Shown piece by piece: positions 1 through 6,113 of a stretch of 7,432 bases of DNA. Each line of letters opens with the position of its first letter. The first letter of the stretch is position 1. The stretch is from an uncultured Pleurocapsa sp. GTDB lineage: Bacteria > Cyanobacteriota > Cyanobacteriia > Cyanobacteriales > Xenococcaceae. Location: positions 1-7,432 of the forward strand of contig CAKZYI010000759.1 of assembly GCA_937884735.1 (NCBI GenBank). Reading direction: 5' to 3'. Under the pieces are notes generated by a model. That model saw only the letters and a list, made by a program, of their open reading frames with translations, was not told the origin of the DNA and searched no databases. The position numbers and the translations under genes are program-made.

Positions 1-479
1 TCGAAATACTTATTGATTAAACGACAGACATTTTCTTCGTGTCTCTGTAGGTTTTGTTTGGTAACGACAATATCTCTAACGCTAGAAACAAATATTGTTC
101 CCATAGTTTTTGCTTTTTCTATTAAAGGAATCAATTCAAAAGAAAAGCGTCGGCGACCAAAAGGAAATAATTCGACAATTAAAATATCTGGCTTAAAGCG
201 ATCGCAGGTATCCAAAAGCATTTTAATTCTGATGCTTTCTACTTCTGCCATAGATAATGTTTCATCTACAGGACACAGCTCGTTAAACTCACTGTCAGTT
301 TTGACCGCAGGAATATTGATTACTTCAATCTCTGGGGGAAACTCAAATTCGGGAATTACCTGTCCGCCATTAATAAAGCAGATTTTAAAGTCAGGAATCA
401 ATCCTTTAACTATTTCCACACTGCGAATTAAATGACCCATGCCAAGGATATGTTGGCAATAAAACATTACTTTTTTCAT
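1..479 (-). CDS. GT-B (MurG/GT28-like) glycosyltransferase, N-terminal part, truncated by window edge
   Basis: The reading frame opens at ATG 479-477 and stays open for 159 residues to the left edge, so only the N-terminal, acceptor-side half is seen. It starts MKKVMFYCQHILGMGHLIRS. The G-x-G-H-x-x-R stretch (residues 13-19) is the glycine-rich first loop typical of MurG/GT28-like GT-B enzymes, with His16 at the conserved position. Later blocks are FINGG (36-40), INIPAVK (54-60), FKPDILIVELFPFGRRRF (95-112) and SSVRDIV (132-138). The same blocks occur in the same order in the gene at 515-1780, so the two are tandem paralogs. Family members move a sugar from a nucleotide-sugar donor to a lipid or glycan acceptor; donor and acceptor cannot be read here. 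The start lies 35 nt after the upstream gene's stop, so co-transcription is likely. No clear Shine-Dalgarno precedes it. The plus-strand frame at 13-435 is its shadow. Confidence 0.86.
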   Translation of the reverse strand, partial: MKKVMFYCQHILGMGHLIRSVEIVKGLIPDFKICFINGGQVIPEFEFPPEIEVINIPAVKTDSEFNELCPVDETLSMAEVESIRIKMLLDTCDRFKPDILIVELFPFGRRRFSFELIPLIEKAKTMGTIFVSSVRDIVVTKQNLQRHEENVCRLINKYF

Positions 480-514
480 TTTGGTTAGTTGGTAATAAAT
501 AAGGAGATAAGTAA

Positions 515-1780
515 CTAAAATGATTGGATAATTAGAGGTTTTTCATTATTATGAAAGCTATATAAAAGTGCCGTTAAATAGTTAGTAACTTGTGGTAAAC
601 CTGAGAAGTCTAGACTTCCAATTTTGGCGGAAGATTCAGGGGAAGTTAAACCAACAAAAATAGTTTCAATTAATAAATCGGGTTCTAATGCTTCTGGATG
701 AATCATCTCGATTAATCCAGCCTGTGCCATGCTTTGAGCGCGAATCAACTGTTCTCTTCCAGGTTTTATGCGAGGTATGACGATCGCTTTTTTACCTTTT
801 TGTAAGACTTCGGTAATAGTGTTGTATCCGCACATCGACACTACTAAATCAGCGGTATTGACATAGCTCATCAAGTCGTTGGTAAATTCTTTGACTGTCA
901 CTCCTGGTAATCCTTGGGCTTGTTGAGCGAGCTGCTGTTGGTGCTGGTGTGGCATCTCTGCACCACAGAAGATTAAAGTACGAATGTTTCGATCCCAAAA
1001 ACACTTACTTTGTTGAACTACTCCCTGAAGATAATTGTTAACTAAGCAGTAGCCATCTTCTCCCCCACCAGGAGTAACTAAAACTAATTTCTCATTTTTA
1101 CCAATTCCTAATTCTTGTCGGATGGTGCGACGATTTTTCAAACCCGACTCTTTACGAATGTAGCCACAGTAGTGCACTTTATCGGCGATTGCCTTACCAA
1201 ACTGATATTCCCGCACCAGATCGAAGATTTGCTGCATTCCCACTACTAGAATGCGATCGTAAAGGGATTCTACCTGTCTGTAATAGTTTTCTCTCTGCCA
1301 TTCCGCGATTGTTTTTTCAGGGGCATTTAAAATATCTCGTAACAGCAAAACTAATTTAGTTACGGGTAGATTACTTTTTAGATATTCAATGGTAGATTGT
1401 AATTCTCCCTGAATTCCCATTGGTTTCTTGTCAACTAAAACTAGATCGGGTTGATAGTTTCTGGCTGCTGCTAAAATTACTTGCGATCGCAATTTCAAAG
1501 TAGATTTGATGTCTGCATTGAGATATTTCACCGCTATTCCCGACTGTCCGCGATTGAGGCAAGGAAGATTGATGAAGTATAGTCCCGAAGGTAAACGAAA
1601 ATCGTGCAATATGGGCGAGCCAGAAATTAATAAGATTGAAAGATTGGGAATATGTTTCAGCAGATAATTGCAAATTGCCAACATACGGCGAATGTTGCCA
1701 AAACCGAAAGCATCGTGGGAATAAACCATGATTTTTCGGTATTCAGCCGTAGTAATCGAGCGGGGCGAAGTTGTTGCCAT
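515..1780 (-). CDS. GT-B glycosyltransferase, MurG/GT28-like (COG4671-type)
   Basis: This is a complete protein of 421 residues and a predicted cytoplasmic or membrane-peripheral glycosyltransferase. The N-terminal domain (about 17-205) begins KIMVYSHDAFGFGNIRRM, followed by LLISGSP (50-56), NYQPDLVLVDKKP (108-120) and LLLRDIL (145-151). The C-terminal donor domain (about 228-360) has a PGGGEDGY loop (237-244). It also has the GT28-type signature S315-x2-G318-x2-T-x2-E324 followed by P336 and G341-R-E343-Q344, which normally cradles the nucleotide-sugar. The loop reads G-F-G-N29, where the downstream paralog has His. The start at 1780 is supported by AAAAGGAA (1796-1789 on the minus strand), 8 nt upstream. 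It leaves about 14 extra residues before the domain begins. It is first in a leftward pair and divergent from the kinase gene. The substrate is unknown; with the epimerase nearby, a role in envelope or exopolysaccharide is a reasonable inference. Confidence 0.9.
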   Translation of the reverse strand: MATTSPRSITTAEYRKIMVYSHDAFGFGNIRRMLAICNYLLKHIPNLSILLISGSPILHDFRLPSGLYFINLPCLNRGQSGIAVKYLNADIKSTLKLRSQVILAAARNYQPDLVLVDKKPMGIQGELQSTIEYLKSNLPVTKLVLLLRDILNAPEKTIAEWQRENYYRQVESLYDRILVVGMQQIFDLVREYQFGKAIADKVHYCGYIRKESGLKNRRTIRQELGIGKNEKLVLVTPGGGEDGYCLVNNYLQGVVQQSKCFWDRNIRTLIFCGAEMPHQHQQQLAQQAQGLPGVTVKEFTNDLMSYVNTADLVVSMCGYNTITEVLQKGKKAIVIPRIKPGREQLIRAQSMAQAGLIEMIHPEALEPDLLIETIFVGLTSPESSAKIGSLDFSGLPQVTNYLTALLYSFHNNEKPLIIQSF

Positions 1781-2041
1781 GACGATTGTTCCTTTTTGGG
1801 TAGTGGGGAATGAAGTATTGAAGTAGAGGCGTAGAAGAATTGGAAAGAGAACGACTAAGCTTTTTTATACAAACCTATTTACTAGCTATGTATCTGAAGG
1901 TTGTGTTTAGTCTGGCAATCATCAATGAACTAGATGTGAAACTTTGATGAGAAGAATTTCACACTTGATCGCTCGGTGTTAAAAGACTGTTAGATTTAGA
2001 TTGAAGCGATTTTTATTGTCTGTCTGGCAACTAGACCTAGA
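1781..2041. promoter_or_regulatory. Divergent intergenic region between glycosyltransferase and kinase genes
   Basis: These 261 bp hold the control signals for both directions. A three-copy GTTTCAT-like array lies at 1955-1925 on the minus strand. A 7-bp inverted repeat, TGTGAAA (1935-1941) and TTTCACA (1957-1963), overlaps it. For the leftward gene, a TATAAA -10-like hexamer is at 1869-1864 on the minus strand, preceded by TG; it has no convincing -35, and would give a leader of roughly 75-80 nt. For the kinase, TTGATC (1965-1970) and TAGATT (1991-1996) are weak -35/-10 candidates with a long 20-nt spacer. No small gene is supported here. Confidence 0.5.
1925..1963 (-). promoter_or_regulatory. 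Three-copy GTTTCAT-like array facing the glycosyltransferase operon (putative operator)
   Basis: Read on the minus strand, toward the glycosyltransferase gene, the order is TCTTCTCAT (1955-1947), 4 nt, GTTTCACAT (1942-1934), 3 nt, GTTCAT (1930-1925), then TGAT. The same three-step arrangement precedes the epimerase gene at 4255-4285. The distance from the first to the last CAT end is 22 bp in both places. Tandem direct repeats near two helical turns suit an OmpR/PhoB-family dimer, and such a regulator is encoded at 3565-4239. The copies here are less perfect than those upstream of the epimerase. The region also contains a TGTGAAA/TTTCACA inverted repeat with a 15-nt spacer, so another regulator could use it. 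Confidence 0.45.
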
Positions 2042-3568
2042 ATGAAAATTCTTAAACCTTTGAAGGCGAAGATACCGTTGTTGTGGCAAAATTTTAGTGC
2101 CAAGATAGAGCGGTTAAACGAACTACGATTCTATCGAGAAACTCGTACTCGTATTTTACTGTGGTACTTGATATTGATGGTTTTATCAATCGCGATTGCC
2201 ATTCCTCTAATTAGATATCGTCTGATTACCGATTTAACTAAGCGGGTAGAGACAGATATGCGAGAAGAATTAGAAGAGTTTGAAGAAGAGTTGATTGAAA
2301 GCTTATTGGAGTCAAGCTTCGAATCAAACCGAGACAAGACAGCAACGGGCGGAGTAAATCAAGGTGTCTATTCTGCTTTTGATGAATTTATTTCGACCAA
2401 TAGAGCTGAAGATGACAATTATTTTATTACTATTGTTAACGGTTTATTTTACAAAACCAATACTCCTTTTCTACCCAAAGCGATCGCTCCTGGTTCGGAG
2501 ATAATGAACCATTGGCAACAAATCGCAACCGAAGAAGAAGATGAAATACCAATAGACGATCCAAAAGTAGGTAGCATTCTCTATAAAGCAGAACCAATTA
2601 AAACCACAGAAAAAGTTATTGGAGTGTTTGTGGTGGCTCATCTCACCGCAGGAGAACGACAGGAGGTTTTGAGTTCTTTTCATACCGTCGTCCAGGGTCT
2701 ATTGTTAACGATTTTACTAGCTTCGATAATGGCATGGTTAGCAGCAGGCAGAATACTCGCTCCTCTAAGAAACTTTTCCAATACTCTCAAATCAATTTCC
2801 GAATCTGACCTCAGCCAGCGCATCCAGATCCGAGGTAAGGGCGAACTAGCTCAGTTGGGTCGTACTTTTAATGCCATGATGGAGCGCATTGAAGATTCTT
2901 TTGCTACCCAACGTAATTTTATTAATGATGCGGGACACGAACTTAAAACCCCAATCACCATCATTCGAGGACATTTGGAACTGATGGATGTAAGCACCCC
3001 ATCACAACAGGAAACTATCGAGCTAACTATAGATGAACTAGATCGCATGAACCGTTTGGTAGGAGATTTAATTTTACTGACAAAAGCTGAACGCCCTGAC
3101 TTTTTACAGATTGAAACTATCGAACTAAGTTCCTTTGTCACGGAGCTATTTAGCAAAATGCAAACCCTGGGAGAGCGTAACTGGCATTTAAACAACCAAA
3201 TTTTATCAGGTAAAATGACAGGCGATCGCCAAAGAATTACTCAGGCAATGATTAATTTAGCCAACAATGCTGTACAGCATACCGTTGTCGATAGTTTAAT
3301 TATCTTTGGGGCGAGGCTAGAAGGCAGTCGCGTTGAGTTTTGGCTCCGCGATACGGGAAATGGTATTGCAGCCAGCGAACAAAAACGGATCTTCGATCGC
3401 TTTGCTAGGATAAGAAACACTCGTCGTCGTTCTTCGGGTTCAGGTTTGGGTTTGGCGATCGTTAAAGCAGTAGTGGACGCTCATCAAGGAGAGATTAATT
3501 TACAAAGTCAATTGGGAATAGGCTCGACCTTCACTCTCATTCTTCCTTTAGAATTCAACGAAAAATGA
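2042..3568 (+). CDS. Membrane sensor histidine kinase (HAMP, HisKA, HATPase_c)
   Basis: A 508-residue inner-membrane kinase that autophosphorylates on His and passes the phosphate to the regulator next to it. In order: a basic cytoplasmic tail (1-37); TM1 (about 38-58); a periplasmic sensor region (about 59-213); TM2 (about 214-236); HAMP (about 237-290); HisKA with the H-box AGHELKTP and phospho-acceptor His299; then HATPase_c with N-box N405-L-A-N-N409, G1 D437-T-G-N-G441, F-box F451-DRF and G2 G466-S-G-L-G470. All catalytic motifs are intact. The sensor region has no recognised ligand domain but carries two acidic clusters: 9 Glu in residues 75-90, and EEEDE at 164-168 followed by D172-D173. 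The last four bases, ATGA, overlap the regulator's start, which implies translational coupling. No Shine-Dalgarno is evident before ATG 2042. The stimulus cannot be read from the sequence. Confidence 0.96.
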   Translation: MKILKPLKAKIPLLWQNFSAKIERLNELRFYRETRTRILLWYLILMVLSIAIAIPLIRYRLITDLTKRVETDMREELEEFEEELIESLLESSFESNRDKTATGGVNQGVYSAFDEFISTNRAEDDNYFITIVNGLFYKTNTPFLPKAIAPGSEIMNHWQQIATEEEDEIPIDDPKVGSILYKAEPIKTTEKVIGVFVVAHLTAGERQEVLSSFHTVVQGLLLTILLASIMAWLAAGRILAPLRNFSNTLKSISESDLSQRIQIRGKGELAQLGRTFNAMMERIEDSFATQRNFINDAGHELKTPITIIRGHLELMDVSTPSQQETIELTIDELDRMNRLVGDLILLTKAERPDFLQIETIELSSFVTELFSKMQTLGERNWHLNNQILSGKMTGDRQRITQAMINLANNAVQHTVVDSLIIFGARLEGSRVEFWLRDTGNGIAASEQKRIFDRFARIRNTRRRSSGSGLGLAIVKAVVDAHQGEINLQSQLGIGSTFTLILPLEFNEK

Positions 3569-4239
3569 AGCAAATACTAATTGTCGAGGATGAAAGCAGA
3601 ATTGCTGCTTTTATTGCCAAAGGTTTAAAAGCAAAAGGATACAACACTACAATCGCTGAAGATGCCGATACTGCTCTCAATCTACCTTTTGGTTATCAAT
3701 TCGATTTGGCATTGCTCGATCTAGGTTTACCAGGGCAAGACGGTTTAGAGGTTTTAGAAGCTTGGCGGGGACAAGGAATTAATTTTCCCGTAATTATCCT
3801 CACAGCTAGAGATGATGTAACGGATAAAGTAGTTGGGTTACAAGGTGGTGCAGACGATTACATGACAAAACCCTTCAGCTTTGCCGAGTTACTGGCTCGC
3901 ATTGAAGTACGACTCAAAAATACTAACCACGACCAACAAAAAAGCGAACAAATGCAGATTGTACGGGACAACATGACCCTCGATCTGCGTACCCGCAAAA
4001 TATTAATTGACAATCGCGAGATAGAATTGCCTGCCCGCGAGTTTACTATGGCAGAAGTCTTTTTTCGCCACCCAGGACAGGTAATGAGCAGACAGCAATT
4101 ATTAGATTTAGTTTGGGGTTACGATTACGATCCTGGTTCAAATATTGTCGATGTTTACGTTGGCTATCTACGTAAGAAGTTGGGCAACAAGACAATTGAA
4201 ACCGTGCGAGGAATGGGATATCGGTTGAGTATTAGGTAG
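3565..4239 (+). CDS. OmpR/PhoB-family response regulator
   Basis: A 224-residue DNA-binding response regulator and cognate partner of the kinase, whose stop codon overlaps its start by 4 nt. The receiver domain (about 1-117) has the acidic pair E8-D9, phospho-acceptor Asp52 in LALLDLGLPG, Thr80 in ILTARDD and Lys102 in MTKPF, so phosphorylation chemistry is intact. A Gln-rich linker (about 120-131) leads to a winged-helix effector domain (about 132-223). This has the LPAREF motif (155-160), HPGQVMSRQQLL (169-180), a recognition helix around NIVDVYVGYLRKKLG (193-207) and the wing TVRGMGYRL (213-221). Proteins of this class usually bind tandem direct repeats about 11 bp apart as head-to-tail dimers. 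Such repeats lie 16-46 nt after its stop, upstream of the epimerase, and again upstream of the glycosyltransferase pair. The true target set is not proven. Confidence 0.96.
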   Translation: MKQILIVEDESRIAAFIAKGLKAKGYNTTIAEDADTALNLPFGYQFDLALLDLGLPGQDGLEVLEAWRGQGINFPVIILTARDDVTDKVVGLQGGADDYMTKPFSFAELLARIEVRLKNTNHDQQKSEQMQIVRDNMTLDLRTRKILIDNREIELPAREFTMAEVFFRHPGQVMSRQQLLDLVWGYDYDPGSNIVDVYVGYLRKKLGNKTIETVRGMGYRLSIR

Positions 4240-4240
4240 T

Positions 4241-4260
4241 AGAAACGATGAAAAGTTTCT
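4241..4260 (+). repeat. Short inverted repeat just after the response regulator gene
   Basis: AGAAAC (4241-4246) and GTTTCT (4255-4260) are perfect 6-bp inverted arms around an 8-nt spacer, starting 2 nt after the regulator's stop. There is no following T-run, so it is a poor intrinsic terminator. The right arm is also the first copy of the GTTTCAT-like array, so the symmetry may simply belong to the operator. Confidence 0.35.
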
Positions 4261-4285
4261 CATGGGAGTTTCATAGCGGTTTCAT
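4255..4285 (+). promoter_or_regulatory. GTTTCAT direct-repeat array upstream of the epimerase (putative response-regulator operator)
   Basis: Three copies point toward the epimerase: GTTTCTCAT (4255-4263), GTTTCAT (4268-4274) and GTTTCAT (4279-4285). The CAT ends are 11 and 11 bp apart, i.e. on one face of the helix, as for PhoB/OmpR-type sites. The last copy touches a TTGGAT -35-like hexamer (4285-4290), the position expected for an activator that contacts RNA polymerase at the -35. The cyanobacterial Pho box is different (CTTAACCT-like), so this is not a standard Pho site. The matching array at 1955-1925 supports function. Confidence 0.55.
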
Positions 4286-4315
4286 TGGATATAGCGAAGC
4301 TGGGAAGTAAATAAT
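4285..4315 (+). promoter_or_regulatory. Putative promoter of the epimerase gene
   Basis: TTGGAT (4285-4290) resembles a -35. AATAAT (4310-4315, 5 of 6 to TATAAT, 19-nt spacer) or TAAATA (4308-4313, 17-nt spacer) could be the -10. This would start transcription about 15-20 nt before ATG 4338. The weak -35 match directly after the repeat array fits an activator-dependent promoter. The assignment is tentative, and read-through from the regulator gene 98 nt upstream is also possible. Confidence 0.35.
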
Positions 4316-4337
4316 CCTTCCAAGCTTATTTAGATCT

Positions 4338-5339
4338 ATGAAAATTCTCGTTACTGGCGTAGCTGGCTTCATTGGCTTTCATTTGGCTAATAGACTATTA
4401 GCTCAAGGCAATGAAGTTTATGGTGTAGACGATCTCAATGACTATTATGATGTCAGCCTCAAACAAGCTCGTCTTCAGCAGTTGTTACCTCAAAGTAATT
4501 TTACTTTTAAATATTTAGATATTAGCGATCGCTTTTTAGTTGCAGAATTGTTTTCAGCTAATCATTTTGATGTGACAATACATTTAGCAGCCCAAGCAGG
4601 AGTACGCTATTCTCTACAAAATCCACACGCTTACGTGGATAGCAACCTCGTTGGTTTTACTAATATCTTAGAAGGCTGTCGTCACAGTCAGATCGAACAT
4701 TTGATTTTTGCCTCTTCTAGTTCGGTTTATGGCAAAAACACCAAAGTTCCCTTTGCCGTTACCGATAATGTAGATCGCCCCGTATCTCTCTATGCAGCCA
4801 CCAAGAAAGCTAATGAGCTAATGGCTCATGCCTATAGTCATTTATATCAAATACCGATTACTGGCTTGCGTTTCTTTACCGTTTATGGGCCATGGGGTAG
4901 ACCCGATATGGCATATTTCAAATTTACCAAAGCGATCGCCGAAGGAAAAGCAATCGATGTTTATAATTACGGCAAAATGGAACGAGATTTTACTTATATT
5001 GACGATGTGGTCGAAGCGATCGCTAGAATTATCCCCAGCAAGCCCTCTAACTCTAATAGCGAACCACCTTATAAAATCTATAATTTGGGTAACAACCAAC
5101 CTATTGAATTAGAGCGATTTATTGCCACTATTGAATCACTTATGGGCAAATCGGCTCGTAAAAACTTGCTACCCATGCAGCCAGGAGATGTAGTTTCTAC
5201 CTACGCAGACATGCAAGAGCTAAATACAAATTTTGATTTTCAACCCAGCACTTCAATTTCATTGGGACTAGAGAAATTTGTTACTTGGTATCGACAATAC
5301 TATCAAATAGCCTCCAAGACATTGATTGCACTAGATTAA
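4338..5339 (+). CDS. UDP-glucuronate 4-epimerase-like NAD-dependent SDR
   Basis: A 333-residue extended short-chain dehydrogenase/reductase, matching the usual family length of about 335. Its close relatives interconvert UDP-glucuronate and UDP-galacturonate in the cytoplasm (CapI/LpsL-type enzymes). The Rossmann motif is G7-V-A-G10-F-I-G13, with D31-D32 after the second strand. LAAQAGVRYS (83-92), HAYVDSNLVGFTNILEGC (97-114) and SSSSVYG (126-132) follow. The catalytic pair is Y152-A-A-T-K156, and TGLRFFTVYGPWGRPDMA (175-192) carries the substrate loop. YNYGKMERDFTYIDD (209-223), NLGNNQP (249-255) and LLPMQPGDV (277-285) are hallmark blocks of the UDP-GlcA 4-epimerase branch rather than GalE. 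Its product would supply galacturonate for polysaccharide, fitting the glycosyltransferases across the locus. No Shine-Dalgarno is seen, but ATG 4338 places the Rossmann motif at the usual distance from the N-terminus. Branch assignment is strong but not experimental. Confidence 0.9.
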   Translation: MKILVTGVAGFIGFHLANRLLAQGNEVYGVDDLNDYYDVSLKQARLQQLLPQSNFTFKYLDISDRFLVAELFSANHFDVTIHLAAQAGVRYSLQNPHAYVDSNLVGFTNILEGCRHSQIEHLIFASSSSVYGKNTKVPFAVTDNVDRPVSLYAATKKANELMAHAYSHLYQIPITGLRFFTVYGPWGRPDMAYFKFTKAIAEGKAIDVYNYGKMERDFTYIDDVVEAIARIIPSKPSNSNSEPPYKIYNLGNNQPIELERFIATIESLMGKSARKNLLPMQPGDVVSTYADMQELNTNFDFQPSTSISLGLEKFVTWYRQYYQIASKTLIALD

Positions 5340-5352
5340 CAGTCTTAATCTA
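5332..5352 (+). terminator. AT-rich hairpin overlapping the epimerase stop codon
   Basis: TAGATTAA (5332-5339) and TTAATCTA (5345-5352) are perfect 8-bp inverted arms around the 5-nt loop CAGTC, and the TAA stop lies inside the left arm. No T-tract follows and the stem is AT-rich, so termination would be weak. It may instead mark the mRNA 3' end. It is the only hairpin close to the end of this gene. Confidence 0.3.
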
Positions 5353-5385
5353 AGTCATCTTTACTAGCAATAGCAATGATATCTG

Positions 5386-5471
5386 ATACTAAATCTACTA
5401 AATCCTTTATTACAGTCACCCAGTCTCCCAGTCAAACCAAATAAGTAACTTTAATGAATCGGATTTAGTAT
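5386..5471. repeat. Small foldback repeat between convergent genes
   Basis: ATACTAAATC (5386-5395) is an exact inverted match to GATTTAGTAT (5462-5471). A second tandem copy, TACTAAATCC (5396-5405), also matches GGATTTAGTA (5461-5470) exactly. The about 55-65 nt between the arms contain an octamer repeat. The rest of the 210-bp gap (5340-5549) holds one HIP1 site (5528-5535) and no gene. The layout recalls small non-coding cyanobacterial repeats, but no target duplication was found. Confidence 0.4.
5413..5434 (+). repeat. Three-copy CAGTC octamer tandem repeat
   Basis: CAGTC recurs with an exact 8-nt period at 5413, 5421 and 5429 (units CAGTCACC, CAGTCTCC, then CAGTCA). It is a short low-complexity tandem repeat inside the foldback at 5386-5471. 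Confidence 0.55.
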
Positions 5472-5549
5472 GATGTTGTGTTGCAAGTAAATTGGCGAAA
5501 TTAGGCTTGATTTTGATTTAATGCTTGGCGATCGCTCAAGAGTCAAAAT

Positions 5550-6008
5550 TTATTTTTCTTGGGTGGAAGACTTACGTACAATTACAACCGAGCAAGGAGC
5601 ATGATGGGTCACATAATTACTTACGCTGCCCAACAACATTTCCTTAGCACCAGTTATACCTCTACTACCTACCAAGATAGGGTCTACTGACAATGTTTGA
5701 GCAAGGGCACAAATAGTACGTCCAGGATTACCGAAGTCTTGAATACATATAGCATTGATTCCTGCTGTTGTTGCTTCTTGTGTAAGCGATCGCAATGCTT
5801 TTAATCCTCTTTGTTGAAGTTTCTGCCATGGTTCTTCATAAACTGAAATTAAAGATTCATCTTGGGGCGCAAGAGGAAGAATTTGTAGCAAAATGAGTTG
5901 GGCATCAGTTGCCTGTGCCAGAAAAATAGCAGTATCAAAGACACTTTTATTAGCATTTGAGATATTGGCATCTGAGAGGTCTAATGCAACCAAAATTTTA
6001 TTGAACAT
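5550..6008 (-). CDS. Universal stress protein, ATP-binding type (UspA family)
   Basis: A 152-residue, single-domain cytoplasmic protein of usual Usp length. The first strand NKILVALD ends in Asp10, the conserved adenine/ribose-side aspartate. The C-terminal signature G114-S-R-G117-x9-G127-S128 is the complete G-2x-G-9x-G-S/T nucleotide-binding motif, as in MJ0577-type, ATP-binding members. The last strand is APCSVVIVR (137-145). Family members form dimers and act in stress or energy-state responses; no specific partner is indicated. It is convergent with the epimerase and divergent from the methyltransferase gene, so it is probably a single-gene unit. ATG 6008 gives the canonical start a few residues before the first strand; no clear Shine-Dalgarno precedes it. 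Confidence 0.94.
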   Translation of the reverse strand: MFNKILVALDLSDANISNANKSVFDTAIFLAQATDAQLILLQILPLAPQDESLISVYEEPWQKLQQRGLKALRSLTQEATTAGINAICIQDFGNPGRTICALAQTLSVDPILVGSRGITGAKEMLLGSVSNYVTHHAPCSVVIVRKSSTQEK

Positions 6009-6065
6009 AAGGTAATAAAACGCATCTAGTTTGAAGTGTAGTAAGGCGTATAGTTGAGGTCACGT

Positions 6066-6086
6066 CTTTTGAGGTTTCCTCAAAAG
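6066..6086. repeat. Perfect 9-bp stem-loop with TTT loop
   Basis: CTTTTGAGG (6066-6074) and CCTCAAAAG (6078-6086) pair perfectly around a 3-nt loop. No T-tract follows on either strand, and the flanking genes diverge, so a terminator role is not expected. It could form in the leader of the universal stress protein transcript if that starts far upstream. Confidence 0.6.
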
Positions 6087-6098
6087 CTAGTGATGACC

Positions 6099-6109
6099 GT
6101 TGCCGCAAC
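6099..6109. repeat. GTTGC-C-GCAAC palindrome
   Basis: Two 5-bp arms (6099-6103 and 6105-6109) around one central base, lying between the two longer hairpins. Short, and possibly fortuitous by itself. Confidence 0.35.
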
Positions 6110-6113
6110 TAAT

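Noticed and set aside
13..435. Plus-strand open frame of 140 codons
   Set aside because: It is antisense to the truncated glycosyltransferase, whose minus-strand frame has clear family motifs; the plus-strand translation shows none.
1431..1673. Minus-strand 80-codon frame
   Set aside because: It lies in another frame inside the complete glycosyltransferase and has no motif or ribosome site.
1935..1963. CRP/SYCRP1-type binding site
   Set aside because: TGTGA and TCACA half-sites are present, but the gap is 19 nt instead of the 6 nt that CRP-family dimers need.
2851..3195. Minus-strand 114-codon frame and other short frames at 2131-2337 and 2471-2683
   Set aside because: They are antisense to the kinase HAMP/HisKA and sensor regions; Ser/Cys-rich shadow translations without family features.
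4828..5112. Overlapping plus and minus frames within the epimerase gene
   Set aside because: The epimerase frame covers this region with conserved motifs; these are out-of-frame shadows.
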